In this document: in pieces, positions 1-8,499 of the stretch
Numbering within the stretch: position 1 is the first letter of the stretch
Layout of the letters: the number at the start of each line of letters is the position of its first letter
Origin: Mangrovimicrobium sediminis
GTDB lineage: Bacteria; Pseudomonadota; Gammaproteobacteria; Pseudomonadales; Halieaceae
Direction: 5' to 3'
Length of the DNA stretch: 64,000 bases
NCBI RefSeq assembly: GCF_004745945.1
Contig: NZ_SRLE01000013.1
Location: 62,001-126,000 of the forward strand
The notes under the pieces: generated by a model
What the model saw: the letters and a program-made list of their open reading frames with translations, nothing else
Told to the model about the DNA's origin: nothing
Database searches by the model: none
Made by a program: the position numbers and the translations under genes

Positions 1-167
1 TGGATATCATCGACAGCCACAGCGCTAAAATCGTATGGCGCGGTATCGCCGAGGGCAGATTGAAACAATCCCTGAGCATTGCGGACAAGAATCGCATCGC
101 CTCCACCGTCTCGCGGGAGATGCTGGCGGATTTTCCGCCCGGGGGAGGTTCCGGGAACGCGCAGTAG
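1..167 (+). CDS. C-terminal end of a DUF4136-like protein (partial)
   Basis: An open frame entering from the left edge (codons from base 3) encodes the last 54 residues of a protein and ends at TAG 165-167. The visible segment has the pattern of DUF4136 lipoproteins near their C-terminus: a hydrophobic strand ending in an Asp, then AKIVWRG, a spacer, and a late DFPP motif (ADFPPGGG). DUF4136 proteins are small envelope lipoproteins of unknown function. The signal peptide and most of the domain lie outside the window, so the family call rests on the short WRG/FPP signature. It is convergent with the tRNA-Met gene that follows. Confidence 0.6.
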   Translation, partial: DIIDSHSAKIVWRGIAEGRLKQSLSIADKNRIASTVSREMLADFPPGGGSGNAQ

Positions 168-224
168 GTGCCGGTGCTCCGGTGCAATCTGTAAGGGAGG
201 TTTCCGGAATACACCGAGAGGAGG

Positions 225-301
225 TGGTAGCTACGGATGGACTTGAACCATCGACCCCAGCATTATGAATGCTGTGCTCTAACCAGCTGAGCTACGTAGC
301 C
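225..301 (-). tRNA. tRNA-Met (CAT), elongator
   Basis: The reverse strand folds as a complete 77-nt cloverleaf with an encoded CCA (225-227 on the plus strand). The anticodon loop is TTCATAA, giving anticodon CAT. The D-arm and acceptor (GGCTACG) match elongator tRNA-Met rather than initiator or the lysidine tRNA-Ile. The T-arm is GATGG-TTCAAGT-CCATC. The first acceptor pair is G1-U72, a wobble, instead of the usual G-C. Confidence 0.97.
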
Positions 302-367
302 ACATTCGGTGGTTGCGTGGAGCCAGGGGCTCCAGCGGCGAGGACACCGGGTCCTCAAGAGGCGCGC

Positions 368-396
368 ATTTTCCGGAATTTGCCCGGTCAAGTCAA
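368..396 (-). promoter_or_regulatory. Candidate sigma70 promoter of tRNA-Met
   Basis: On the minus strand there is TTGACT (391-396), a 17-bp spacer and GAAAAT (368-373), followed by a GC-only discriminator (361-367, GCGCGCC). A GC-rich discriminator is typical of stringently controlled stable-RNA promoters. The tRNA 5' end lies about 60 nt downstream. Confidence 0.55.
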
Positions 397-491
397 GCCC
401 GCATGGGGTGCTCTGGCACTGGTTTACACGCCGCGGCTGGGCTATGTTCCCGCACAGGGATGCAGCACTGATAACCGGGGCGAACAGGACG

Positions 492-1403
492 ATGCCAGCG
501 AGCTTCTTGCGCACAGCCGCGATGCTCTGCCTGCTGTTGCAGGCAGTCGCTACAGCGGCCCAGGAGATGACCCCTCGCGCCTACTGGCCTGCCCCGGAAG
601 GCACCCAGGTGCTGACCATCGGCGGGGCCTACACCCGCGGTGATACGGTCCCCGACCCGTCGCTGCCGGTGGCCGGGATCGACTCGGAAATCACTACATT
701 CACCCTCGGTTACCTGCGCACCTTTAACCTGTGGGGGCGCACTGCCTCCCTGGTTTTGCAGCAGCCCTATTCCAGTGGCAAGACTGTGGGCGAGCACCAG
801 GAACTGGGCACCCTGCGCCGCGAATACCAGGGGTTGGGCGACTTCTCGGCGACCCTGTCCGTTAACCTGCTGGGAGCTCCTAGCATGGATGCCGCCGGTT
901 TTGCCGAGTTGCGCCGCAATCCACGGCCGATCGTCGGCGCCAGCCTGCGGGTAGTGACACCGAGCGGGCGCTACGACAGCGACCGCCTGATCAATGTCGG
1001 CACCAACCGCTGGGCGATGAAAGCGGAGGTCGGCTACATCCAGCCGCTGCACCGGCGCTGGCTGCTGGAGTTCGAACTGGGTGCCTGGTTCTTCGAGGAC
1101 AACGACGATTTTCTCGGCGTGACCCGCGAACAGGAGCCGATCATCGCGGCCCAGGCACACCTGATACGGCGTTTTGCGCCGGGCTTCTGGGGTTCGCTGG
1201 ATTTCAATGCCTATCGCGGCGGGCGCAGCACGGTGAACGATAACAAGCTCGACGACCTGCAGCGGGATTCGCGGTTGGGCGCAACGTTCACGTTTCCCTT
1301 CGCCGGCCGGCATGCCCTGAAGGTGAGTTACACCCAGGGGTCGGTCAACGATTCCAACGAGAACTTCGATATCTACCAGGTGGCCTACCAGCGGCTGCTG
1401 TAG
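492..1403 (+). CDS. Outer-membrane protein of the phenol MetA-degradation type
   Basis: A 303-residue protein starting MPASFLRTAAMLCLLLQ, with a signal peptide probably cleaved after VATAAQ. Longer upstream starts would place the signal peptide internally, so the ATG at 492 is preferred. The mature part is a series of alternating amphipathic strands (YLRTFNLWG, WLLEFELGAWFF, FWGSLDFNAYRGG) ending in an aromatic-rich strand (IYQVAYQRLL), as in an outer-membrane beta barrel. The N-terminal APEGTQVLTIGGAYTRGDTV and the GASLRVVTPSGRYDSDRLIN segment resemble Phenol_MetA_deg (PF13557) proteins, putative porin-like transporters. The substrate cannot be inferred. It stands alone between tRNA-Met and the convergent ychF. 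Confidence 0.72.
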   Translation: MPASFLRTAAMLCLLLQAVATAAQEMTPRAYWPAPEGTQVLTIGGAYTRGDTVPDPSLPVAGIDSEITTFTLGYLRTFNLWGRTASLVLQQPYSSGKTVGEHQELGTLRREYQGLGDFSATLSVNLLGAPSMDAAGFAELRRNPRPIVGASLRVVTPSGRYDSDRLINVGTNRWAMKAEVGYIQPLHRRWLLEFELGAWFFEDNDDFLGVTREQEPIIAAQAHLIRRFAPGFWGSLDFNAYRGGRSTVNDNKLDDLQRDSRLGATFTFPFAGRHALKVSYTQGSVNDSNENFDIYQVAYQRLL

Positions 1404-1516
1404 AAGCGCTGGCAAGGGAAGGGGGGTAGGGCGCGCAGTCGCTTTGGCTACAACGCCGCGGGAGCGGCTGTCGCTGCCGCTGGCCTTCGCGCCAGCGACA
1501 CCGCCCGCCCATGAGC

Positions 1517-2611
1517 TTACACGTTGAAACGGAAATGGATCACATCGCCATCCTGCACGATGTAGTCCTTACCCTCCAGCCGCCAGCGCCCCGCGTCCTT
1601 GGCACCCTGTTCGCCCTTGTGCTGGATGAAGTCCTCGTAGGAAATCACCTCGGCGCGGATAAAGCCTTTCTGGAAGTCCGTGTGGATCACCCCGGCCGCT
1701 TCCGGCGCGGTGGCGCCGACTTTCACCGTCCAGGCGCGCACTTCCTTCTCGCCGGCGGTGAAGTAGGTCTGCAGGTTGAGCAACTCGTAGCCGGCGCGGA
1801 TCACCCGGTTGAGGCCGGGTTCTTCCATGCCGAGGTCGGCGAGGAATTCGTCGCGCTCGTCATCGTCCAGCTCGATGATCTCCGACTCCAGCTTGTTGCA
1901 GATCGGCACCACCACGGCGTTCTCACCCTCGGCGATGGCGCGCACCTGGTCGAGGAAGGGGTTGTCCTCGAAGCCGTCCTCATTGACGTTGGCGATATAC
2001 ATAGTGGGCTTCACGGTGAGCAGGAACAGCTGCTTCACCAGCGCCTTCTCGTTGTCGTCCAGGTCCAGCGCGCGCACCGGCTGCGCCTCGTTGAGCTGGG
2101 GCAGCAGCTTGTTTTCCAGCAGCGCTTTCATGGCCACGGCTTCCTTGTCGCCGCTCTTGGCGGTGCGGGTGACCTTCTGCAACTGCTTCTCGCAGCTTTC
2201 CAGGTCCGCCAGGGCCAGTTCGGTGTTGATCACCTCGATGTCCGCCTTCGGGTCCACCTTGTTGGCCACGTGGATCACGTTCTCATCCTCGAAGCAGCGC
2301 ACCACGTGGGCGATGGCGTCGGTCTCGCGGATATTGGCCAGGAACTGGTTGCCCAGGCCCTCACCTTTGGAGGCGCCGGCTACCAGGCCGGCGATATCCA
2401 CGAACTCCATGGTGGTGGCGATCTCGCGCTGGGGTTTGACGATCTCGGCGATCTTCGACTGCCGGGGATCGGGCACCGGCACCACACCGGCGTTGGGCTC
2501 GATGGTGCAGAAGGGGAAGTTTTCCGCGTCGATACCCGCCTTGGTCAGGGCGTTGAACAGAGTCGACTTGCCGACGTTGGGCAGGCCGACGATTCCACAT
2601 TTGATACCCAT
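1517..2611 (-). CDS. ychF: Ribosome-binding ATPase YchF
   Basis: 364 residues, the usual length of the family. The P-loop GLPNVGKST is at residues 9-17, and [21 protein letters not shown] forms switch II (G3). The nucleotide-specificity segment has YIANVNEDG in place of an NKxD, which is why YchF prefers ATP over GTP. The C-terminal TGS domain includes [12 protein letters not shown] and ends HFRFNV. YchF binds the 70S ribosome and affects translation and oxidative-stress responses. It is the last gene of a minus-strand run after pth (24-bp gap), a classical pth-ychF pairing. Confidence 0.97.
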   Translation of the reverse strand: MGIKCGIVGLPNVGKSTLFNALTKAGIDAENFPFCTIEPNAGVVPVPDPRQSKIAEIVKPQREIATTMEFVDIAGLVAGASKGEGLGNQFLANIRETDAIAHVVRCFEDENVIHVANKVDPKADIEVINTELALADLESCEKQLQKVTRTAKSGDKEAVAMKALLENKLLPQLNEAQPVRALDLDDNEKALVKQLFLLTVKPTMYIANVNEDGFEDNPFLDQVRAIAEGENAVVVPICNKLESEIIELDDDERDEFLADLGMEEPGLNRVIRAGYELLNLQTYFTAGEKEVRAWTVKVGATAPEAAGVIHTDFQKGFIRAEVISYEDFIQHKGEQGAKDAGRWRLEGKDYIVQDGDVIHFRFNV

Positions 2612-2635
2612 TGCTGTGTCCTGTGACTGGCGCGG

Positions 2636-3223
2636 TCAGCCCGCGCTGAAACTGTGTAGGCGTGTCATCGCCTGGGTGGGGTCGCCGTCCAGCAGCAGGG
2701 GCAGGGCGGCGATCGCCTCGTCGATGCTGGCGTCGATGGCCTCGCGCTCCGCTGCAGTGGGCCGCCCGAGTACGTGGCCGGTGACCTTGGAGGCGTGGCC
2801 GGGGTGCCCGATGCCGATGCGCAGGCGCTGGAAGCTACTGTTATTGCCCAGCGCGGGAACGATGTCACGCAGGCCGTTGTGGCCGCCGTGGCCGCCACCG
2901 GACTTGAAGCGCGCGTTGCCCGCGGGAATATCAAGTTCGTCGTGTGCGACGAGGATTTCCTCCGGGGCCACCTTGTAGAACGTCGCCATCGCCGCCACGG
3001 CTTTGCCGGAACGGTTCATGAAGGTGGTGGGGATGAGCAGGCGCAGGTCGTGCCCGGCCAGGGTGACGCGGCCGGTGAGGCCGAAAAACTTGGATTCCTC
3101 CTGGAGACGACCGCCGCAACGGTCGGCGAGGGCCTCCACGAAGTCGGCCCCCGCGTTGTGTCGGGTCCCCCGGTATTCGCTACCGGGGTTGCCCAGTCCT
3201 GCTATCAGTTTGATGGCCGGCAA
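2636..3223 (-). CDS. pth: Peptidyl-tRNA hydrolase
   Basis: 195 residues, matching bacterial Pth (about 194). It cleaves peptidyl-tRNA released prematurely from ribosomes, recycling tRNA. The N-terminal signature [17 protein letters not shown] carries the catalytic His22; TFMNRSG holds Asn70 and AHDELDIP holds Asp95. The start is TTG (3221-3223), placed 8 nt after an AGGGG Shine-Dalgarno; no ATG or GTG lies between it and the rplY stop 24 bp upstream. The order rplY-pth-ychF suggests one operon. Confidence 0.96.
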   Translation of the reverse strand: MPAIKLIAGLGNPGSEYRGTRHNAGADFVEALADRCGGRLQEESKFFGLTGRVTLAGHDLRLLIPTTFMNRSGKAVAAMATFYKVAPEEILVAHDELDIPAGNARFKSGGGHGGHNGLRDIVPALGNNSSFQRLRIGIGHPGHASKVTGHVLGRPTAAEREAIDASIDEAIAALPLLLDGDPTQAMTRLHSFSAG

Positions 3224-3247
3224 CGCGGGAGCCCCTGGTGTGGAGGA

Positions 3248-3892
3248 TCAGTCCTCGCTTTCGCCTTCGCTGGCGGCGTCTTCGTCCTCGGCATCGGCGG
3301 CAGCGCCACCTTTGGGTGCGATGACGGAAGAGATCGCCAGGTCGTGGTCTTCGCCCAGGGCCAGGGCCACTGAGCTGACGCCCGCGGGCAGTGCGATGTC
3401 GGACAGGTGAACGATGTCACCGGTCTTGACGTCGAGCATATCCACTTCGATGAACTCGGGGATGTCGCCCGGCAGGCAGGAGACTTCGATGTCGGTCTCC
3501 AGGTGCTGGATGATACCGCCCTGCATCTTGACGCCGTGGCAGGCTTCTTCATTGGTGAAGTGGATCGGCACGTGTACCTTGATCGCCACCTTGTCGGAGA
3601 CGCGCAGGAAATCCGCGTGCATCACGCTGTCTTTGGCGGGATGGCGCTGCAGGTCCTTGAGGATGGCCTTTTGCACTTCGCCGCCGACATTCACGCTCAG
3701 TACGTGGCTGAAAAACGCCTCGTTTTCCAGTGACTTCTCCAGGTCCTTGCGGATCAGGGTCAGCGGTTGCGGTTCCTTGTCGCCACCGTAGATGATGGCC
3801 GGAACCAGGTCGGCATGACGACGCAGGCGGCGGCTCGCACCTTTCCCCAGGTCCTCACGCAGTTGCGCTTGTACTTCAAATTGGTCTGACAT
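3248..3892 (-). CDS. rplY: 50S ribosomal protein L25/general stress protein Ctc
   Basis: 214 residues of the long (TL5/CTC) form of L25. The N-terminal L25 domain (about 1-95) includes FEVQAQLREDLGKGASRRLRR. A beta-rich C-terminal TL5 domain follows, then an acidic tail of mostly D, E, A and S. L25 binds 5S rRNA in the large subunit. The ATG at 3892 is chosen because AGGAG lies 7 nt upstream; a TTG two codons earlier would sit inside that spacer. The gene is 71 bp downstream of prs, in the conserved prs-rplY-pth-ychF order. Confidence 0.96.
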   Translation of the reverse strand: MSDQFEVQAQLREDLGKGASRRLRRHADLVPAIIYGGDKEPQPLTLIRKDLEKSLENEAFFSHVLSVNVGGEVQKAILKDLQRHPAKDSVMHADFLRVSDKVAIKVHVPIHFTNEEACHGVKMQGGIIQHLETDIEVSCLPGDIPEFIEVDMLDVKTGDIVHLSDIALPAGVSSVALALGEDHDLAISSVIAPKGGAAADAEDEDAASEGESED

Positions 3893-3963
3893 GGTCAAAC
3901 TCCTTTGATCAACACCGCAGCGCTTGCGACCGGCGCGGCGGTGGGTTCAGTAAAACGCCGCTC

Positions 3964-4911
3964 CTACTGGAACAGCGCGCTAATCGATTCCTCGTTGGCC
4001 ACCCGGCGCATGGACTCGGCCAGCAGGTCCGCCGTGGTGAGCTGGCGGATCTTGTCCATGCCCTGCGCCTGGGCGTTCAGGGGAATCGTATCTGTGACCA
4101 CCAGCTCATCGAGCCGGGAGCCATTGAGATTTTCCAGGGCCTTGCCCGAGAGCACCGCGTGGGTGCAGTAGGCGACGACCTTCATGGCGCCGCGCTCCTT
4201 GAGCGCGTTGGCCGCCTGGCACAGGGTGCCGGCGGTATCGACGAGGTCGTCCACCAGCAGGCAGGTGCGGCCGTCGACGTCGCCGATCACATTCATCACC
4301 TGCGCCTCGTTGGCGCGCGGGCGGCGCTTGTCGATGATCGCCAGTTCCGCCTCGTCCAGCTGCTTGGCGATGGCGCGGGCGCGCACCACACCGCCGATAT
4401 CGGGCGAGACCACAATCTGGTTCTCGTACTGCTGCGCCACGATGTCGTCGTTCAGGATCGGCGACGCGTAGACGTTGTCCACCGGGCAGGAGAAGAAGCC
4501 CTGGATCTGTTCCGCGTGCAGGTCCATGGTCAGCAGGCGGTCGACACCGACCGCCGCGAGCATGTCCGCGACGACCCGCGCGGTGATCGGCACCCGCGCT
4601 GAACGTACCCGGCGATCCTGGCGCGCGTAGCCGAAGTAGGGCACCACGGCGGTGATGCGATCGGCGGAGGCGCGGCGCAGCGCGTCGATCATCACCAACA
4701 ATTCCATCAGGTTGTCGTTGGTGGGTGCACAGGTGGACTGCAGCACGAAGACGTCCTTGCCGCGGACGTTTTCGTTGAGTTCAACTGAGATCTCGCCGTC
4801 GCTGAACTTGCCGACATCGGCATTGCCCAGGGACAGGTACAGCCGGGCGGCGACCTTCTGTGCCAGCTCCGGGTTGGCGTTACCCGAGAACACCATCATT
4901 TTCGAGGACAC
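3964..4911 (-). CDS. prs: Ribose-phosphate pyrophosphokinase (PRPP synthase)
   Basis: 315 residues, the same length as the Escherichia coli enzyme. It makes PRPP from ribose-5-phosphate and ATP for purine, pyrimidine, histidine, tryptophan and NAD synthesis. Visible motifs are the flexible ATP loop [11 protein letters not shown] (91-101), the metal-binding [12 protein letters not shown] segment and the PRPP loop [13 protein letters not shown]. The start is GTG at 4909-4911 with GAGGGG about ten bases upstream; it gives full-length alignment with known Prs, whereas the internal ATG would trim the first strand. Confidence 0.97.
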   Translation of the reverse strand: MSSKMMVFSGNANPELAQKVAARLYLSLGNADVGKFSDGEISVELNENVRGKDVFVLQSTCAPTNDNLMELLVMIDALRRASADRITAVVPYFGYARQDRRVRSARVPITARVVADMLAAVGVDRLLTMDLHAEQIQGFFSCPVDNVYASPILNDDIVAQQYENQIVVSPDIGGVVRARAIAKQLDEAELAIIDKRRPRANEAQVMNVIGDVDGRTCLLVDDLVDTAGTLCQAANALKERGAMKVVAYCTHAVLSGKALENLNGSRLDELVVTDTIPLNAQAQGMDKIRQLTTADLLAESMRRVANEESISALFQ

Positions 4912-4954
4912 GTCGCGCTACCCCTCACTGTGGCTTGTGGTTATTCACCGCACA

Positions 4955-4990
4955 TAAAAATAATGCCACACACCGCAGGATGCATGGCAT
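4955..4990 (-). terminator. Terminator-like hairpin after tRNA-Gln
   Basis: Read on the minus strand, ATGCCA (4985-4990) pairs with TGGCAT (4963-4968) across a 16-nt loop, then a T-rich TATTTTTAT follows. The stem is only 6 bp, so this is a weak candidate for ending the ispE/tRNA-Gln transcript before prs. Confidence 0.4.
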
Positions 4991-4998
4991 CGCGAATA

Positions 4999-5073
4999 TG
5001 GCTGGGGTGGTAGGATTCGAACCTACGAATGCCGGGATCAAAACCCGGTGCCTTGCCGCTTGGCGACACCCCA
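4999..5073 (-). tRNA. tRNA-Gln (TTG)
   Basis: The reverse strand forms a complete 75-nt tRNA with encoded CCA. The acceptor TGGGGTG pairs with CACCCCA, including the U1-A72 pair usual in tRNA-Gln. The anticodon loop is TTTTGAT (anticodon TTG), and the T-arm is GTAGG-TTCGAAT-CCTAC. It begins one base after the ispE stop codon, so it is probably processed from the ispE transcript. Confidence 0.97.
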
Positions 5074-5074
5074 A

Positions 5075-5911
5075 TCAATGCTTGTAGGAGGACAGCTCCC
5101 GTATCACTGGCGACGCGTTCAGGCCGCGGGCGACGAAGCCCTTGGCCCCCTGTGGCAGCCGCGCGAGAACCGCGCGCGCCTGTGCCTCACCAGGGAATTC
5201 GCAGAACACGCAGGCGCCTGTACCGGTCAACCTTGCGTCCCCGAAATTTCCCAGCCAATTCAGTGCGTTATCGACCTCCGGGTGGAGTTCTCGCACCAGC
5301 GACTGGCAGTCGTTCCGGGTGTGCCCCTCGAAAAAGGCGGCTATTGTGATGGCACCGGTGTTGCGTGTCAATTGCCGGTGGGAAAAAATTTGCGCGGTGG
5401 AAACGTGGCAGTCGGGCGCCATGATCAGGTACCACGCCTCGGGCAATTCCACCGCGGTAAGCCGCTCGCCGATACCCTCCGCCCAGGCCGTGTGACCGGC
5501 CACGAACACCGGGATGTCGGCCCCCAGTTGTGCGCCGATGGCCTGGAGTTGCTCGCTGGACAGACCCAGCTGCCACAGGTGGTTCAGGCCGAGCAGCGTG
5601 GTCGCGGCATCGGAGCTGCCGCCGCCGAGGCCGCCGCCGGCGGGGATGCGTTTATCGAGATGGATGTCCACACCGAAATCATCCCGTTGCAGAAGGCGCG
5701 CGGCGCGCACCACCAGGTTGTCCTGCGGCGGGATGTCCGCCGGCGATCCACTGAGTCGAATCTCGCCGCTGCGGTTGGCGGTGAAGCCCAGGGTGTCGCC
5801 GTAGTCGAGCAGGCGGAACAGGGTCTGCAGTTCGTGGTAACCGTCCTCGCGTTGCCCGGTGATATGCAGGAACAGGTTCAGCTTGGCCGGCGCGGAGAGT
5901 TGCAGCTGCAT
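5075..5911 (-). CDS. ispE: 4-(cytidine 5'-diphospho)-2-C-methyl-D-erythritol kinase
   Basis: 278 residues of the GHMP kinase fold. It phosphorylates CDP-methylerythritol with ATP in the MEP isoprenoid pathway. The N-terminus has the substrate Lys and Asp of the family (APAKLNLFLHI, REDGYHELQT). The GHMP ATP loop PAGGGLGGGSSDAA is at residues 90-103. A C-terminal glycine-rich RLTGTGACVFCEF follows. The ATG at 5911 lies 2 bp after lolB. The stop codon is separated from tRNA-Gln by a single base. The lolB-ispE-tRNA-Gln-prs order is conserved in many gammaproteobacteria. Confidence 0.97.
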   Translation of the reverse strand: MQLQLSAPAKLNLFLHITGQREDGYHELQTLFRLLDYGDTLGFTANRSGEIRLSGSPADIPPQDNLVVRAARLLQRDDFGVDIHLDKRIPAGGGLGGGSSDAATTLLGLNHLWQLGLSSEQLQAIGAQLGADIPVFVAGHTAWAEGIGERLTAVELPEAWYLIMAPDCHVSTAQIFSHRQLTRNTGAITIAAFFEGHTRNDCQSLVRELHPEVDNALNWLGNFGDARLTGTGACVFCEFPGEAQARAVLARLPQGAKGFVARGLNASPVIRELSSYKH

Positions 5912-5913
5912 AC

Positions 5914-6519
5914 TCAGGAACCGCCGCCCGGTTGCCACTGGCGCAGCAGGATGCGCGCGCGGGTATCGGCGCGCTGCACCTGCAGGCGGGTGGGTAACTG
6001 GTACTCGCCGAAGCCGCCGAAACTGTCGTAGTCCACCTGCCAGCCCTGTTGCTCCAGGCGTTGGGGCAGGCCGGTGGCGGGGTCCAGTTGCAGCGCCTGC
6101 ACGGCGATGCCGGGTGCCGGTACGCCTTTCAGCCAGTAGTGCAGGGCGGCCAGGGGCAGGTCCCACTGGTTGGCCTCGCCCAGCGCCGGGTCGTCCAGCG
6201 CCCAGTGCCGGACCTCGTCGCCGCGCCTCAGGGTAATGAACTCGCCGTCGCTGTCCACGGTAGTGGCCGCCATGCCCAGCGGCCCGCTCAGTTCGAGGTG
6301 GGTGGCTTCGCCGTCCTGGCGCCAGCGCAGGCTGGCGGAGTCCGATTGCTGTGCGCTGCGCAGGGCGATCTTGCCGCTGGCTTCCCAACTGGTCAGTGCC
6401 AGCAGTTGCGACTCGCGCTGCTGCCAGTCGCCGCTGTCGCGGGGGATGCCGCCAGTGCCCGCGCAGCCGGCGAGGACCAGCAGGCCGGCGAGAACAGTGA
6501 CGCGCAGCAGCACGGTCAT
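5914..6519 (-). CDS. lolB: Outer-membrane lipoprotein receptor LolB
   Basis: 201 residues. The lipoprotein signal MTVLLRVTVLAGLLVLAGC has its lipobox ending at Cys19. LolB accepts lipoproteins from LolA and inserts them into the outer-membrane inner leaflet. The family signatures are WEASGKIALR near the start of the mature protein, the SGPLGMAATTV strand, and the conserved ALHYWLKGVPAPG segment. The start codon overlaps the stop of the upstream TPR gene as ATGA, indicating translational coupling. Moderate length and position beside ispE support the name. Confidence 0.95.
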   Translation of the reverse strand: MTVLLRVTVLAGLLVLAGCAGTGGIPRDSGDWQQRESQLLALTSWEASGKIALRSAQQSDSASLRWRQDGEATHLELSGPLGMAATTVDSDGEFITLRRGDEVRHWALDDPALGEANQWDLPLAALHYWLKGVPAPGIAVQALQLDPATGLPQRLEQQGWQVDYDSFGGFGEYQLPTRLQVQRADTRARILLRQWQPGGGS

Positions 6520-8288
6520 GGTCCGGGTGGCGCGATTCCGGGCGGGGCGGGCGCCAGGCTGGCGGGGTCCACGCCAAAGCGCTGCAGGGTGCGCAGCAGC
6601 ACCCGGTGGGTCGGGTTGCCGAGCAATCCGCCCTGCCAGATCTCGCGGGCCCGGGTGCGCTCGCCGCTGACCCACAGCACCTCGCCGAGGTGGGCGGCGA
6701 CTTCCGGGTCGGGGAATTCGGCGTAGGCGCGCATCAGGTAGTCGGTCGCCCCGGCTATGTCGCCGCGGCGGTACAGCAGCCAGCCCATGCTGTCGAGGAT
6801 GGCCGGCTCGTCCGGGTTGATGGCCAGCGCCCGGGTGATCAGCTCGTAGGCTTCGTCCAGGCGGTCGGTGCGGTCCGCCAGGGTGTAGCCCAGCGCATTC
6901 AGTGCGGTGGCGTTGTCGGGGTCGCGGGCGAGGATGGCGCGCAGGTCCTCCTCCATGCGCTCGACGTCGTCGTTCTGCTGGCTGAGCAGGGAACGGGCAT
7001 AGCGCAGGGCACTGGATTCGGGGTGCGCCTCGATGCCGGCGTCGAGCACGGCGAAGGCGGCCTCGGCGGCGCCGGCGTTTTTCAGTACCTCTGCCTCCAC
7101 ACCGTACAGTTGCTCGGCGCGCTGCGGCAGGGCGGCGCGCTGTGCGGCGTACCAGTTTTGCGCCGCGTCCAGCTGGCCCCGCTCCAGCAGTAATTCGCCG
7201 CTGCGCTGGGCCGCCGCCAGATACTGCCGGCCGTCGCCCACCTGCTGGTATTCGGCCAGCGCAGTGTCGAGGTCGTCGTTGTCCTCGGCGATAAGTCCCA
7301 GGTAGAAGTGCGCCTCGCCCTGGCGTTCGCCGGTGGCGATAACCTGCTTGAGGTAAGCGCGGGCGATCAGGTCGTCGCCGGTCTCCCGGTTGAGCAGGGC
7401 GAGGGAGAGCAGCAGGTTGGCATCGTCCGGCGAGGCGGCCGAGAGAATCTCGAACTGCTTACGCGCCGCCACCAGGTCGGTGTTGGTGAGCAGGCGGGCG
7501 TACTCCAGGCGCAGGCGGTCGTTGCCTGGGTCGCGGGAGAGCACCTTCTCGATATGGGTGAAGGGTCGCGACTTCTGCTCCTGCAGGTTGATGCGCGCCT
7601 CCAGCAGCAGTGCCTGCTGTTGCTCGGGCTCCAGGACGAACAGTTGCTCGAGCACTTCCCGCGACTCGGAATAGTGCCCGGCGTCGGCGGACACCAGGGC
7701 CCGGGTCAGCAGCAGGCCGGTATCGCGCGGAAACTCTTCTGCCAGTGTCTCCAGCTCTGCGGCGAACTGCGCCTGCCGCTCGGCGGGCATTTCGGTATAC
7801 GCCTGCAGCAGCGCCGGGAAACTGGCCTGCTCGCCCTGCCGGGCAATCTGCGCCAGGTATGGCAGCGCCGCCAGCGCATCGCCGCGCTGTACCAGGTAAC
7901 TGGCGGCCATGCGGTTGGCATCGAGGCTTTCGGGCTCGTCCTGCAGCCACAGCTGGATCGCTTCCAGCGCGTCGTCGTCATCACCGAGCAGCTGGGCAAT
8001 CTGCGTGGTGTGGCGGGCGACCCCGGCGTCGTGCAGGGTGCGTGCCTGCTCCATGTAATTGTGCAGCGCGGTCTCGTAGGCGCCGCGGCGCAGGGCGAAT
8101 TCGGCCACCAGCAACTGGTAGACGGCGTCGTCTGGGAAGGGGCGTTCCTCGGGCTCCGGGGCGGGCTCGGGTTCGGGCGCGGGTTCCGCCACGGCGGTAC
8201 TGGTCTGCGCTGCAACAGGCTGTTCCGGCGTCGCCGCGCAGGCGGCGAGAAAGGCGAGGCCCAGCAGCAGGGAAAGCGTGCGCAACAT
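6516..8288 (-). CDS. TPR-repeat outer-membrane lipoprotein
   Basis: 590 residues. A lipoprotein signal (MLRTLSLLLGLAFLAAC, Cys17) is followed by a Pro/Glu/Ala-rich linker at about residues 30-50 (PAPEPEPAPEPEE). The rest is helical, with many tetratricopeptide repeats such as ALNALGYTLADRTDRLDEAYELITRALAINPDEPA, then a WLLYRRGD repeat. TPR arrays mediate protein-protein contacts. In gammaproteobacteria a protein of this kind often precedes lolB; its partner is unknown to me. The ATG at 8288 is chosen because the signal peptide begins there. No clear Shine-Dalgarno precedes it. Confidence 0.85.
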   Translation of the reverse strand: MLRTLSLLLGLAFLAACAATPEQPVAAQTSTAVAEPAPEPEPAPEPEERPFPDDAVYQLLVAEFALRRGAYETALHNYMEQARTLHDAGVARHTTQIAQLLGDDDDALEAIQLWLQDEPESLDANRMAASYLVQRGDALAALPYLAQIARQGEQASFPALLQAYTEMPAERQAQFAAELETLAEEFPRDTGLLLTRALVSADAGHYSESREVLEQLFVLEPEQQQALLLEARINLQEQKSRPFTHIEKVLSRDPGNDRLRLEYARLLTNTDLVAARKQFEILSAASPDDANLLLSLALLNRETGDDLIARAYLKQVIATGERQGEAHFYLGLIAEDNDDLDTALAEYQQVGDGRQYLAAAQRSGELLLERGQLDAAQNWYAAQRAALPQRAEQLYGVEAEVLKNAGAAEAAFAVLDAGIEAHPESSALRYARSLLSQQNDDVERMEEDLRAILARDPDNATALNALGYTLADRTDRLDEAYELITRALAINPDEPAILDSMGWLLYRRGDIAGATDYLMRAYAEFPDPEVAAHLGEVLWVSGERTRAREIWQGGLLGNPTHRVLLRTLQRFGVDPASLAPAPPGIAPPGP

Positions 8289-8499
8289 TTCGGGGAGCGA
8301 TGGCCGATACACAGTGAGGGCGTAATCATGACACAACCGCAAGGTGAAACCCACTGCGCCCGCGGACGCGCTATTTGCCGCGTAACTTGTTAAAATCGCG
8401 GATGATTTTGTGCGAATCGTTCGCGGATGTCAGCGGATGTGATAAGGTGCCGCGGTTTTTGGCCGCCGCAGGCGAGCAAGCGACGAGGCCCTCCCGACA

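Noticed and set aside
1511-2626. Long plus-strand frame opposite ychF (and similar ones opposite glnD, ileS, clpB, hemA)
   Set aside because: Antisense shadows caused by high GC; no domain, composition rich in His, Gln, Val and Gly.
5075-6577. A 500-codon frame starting upstream of ispE as a long IspE
   Set aside because: The first 222 codons overlap lolB in another frame and are Arg/Pro/Gly-rich shadow sequence; IspE begins at MQLQLSAPAKLN.
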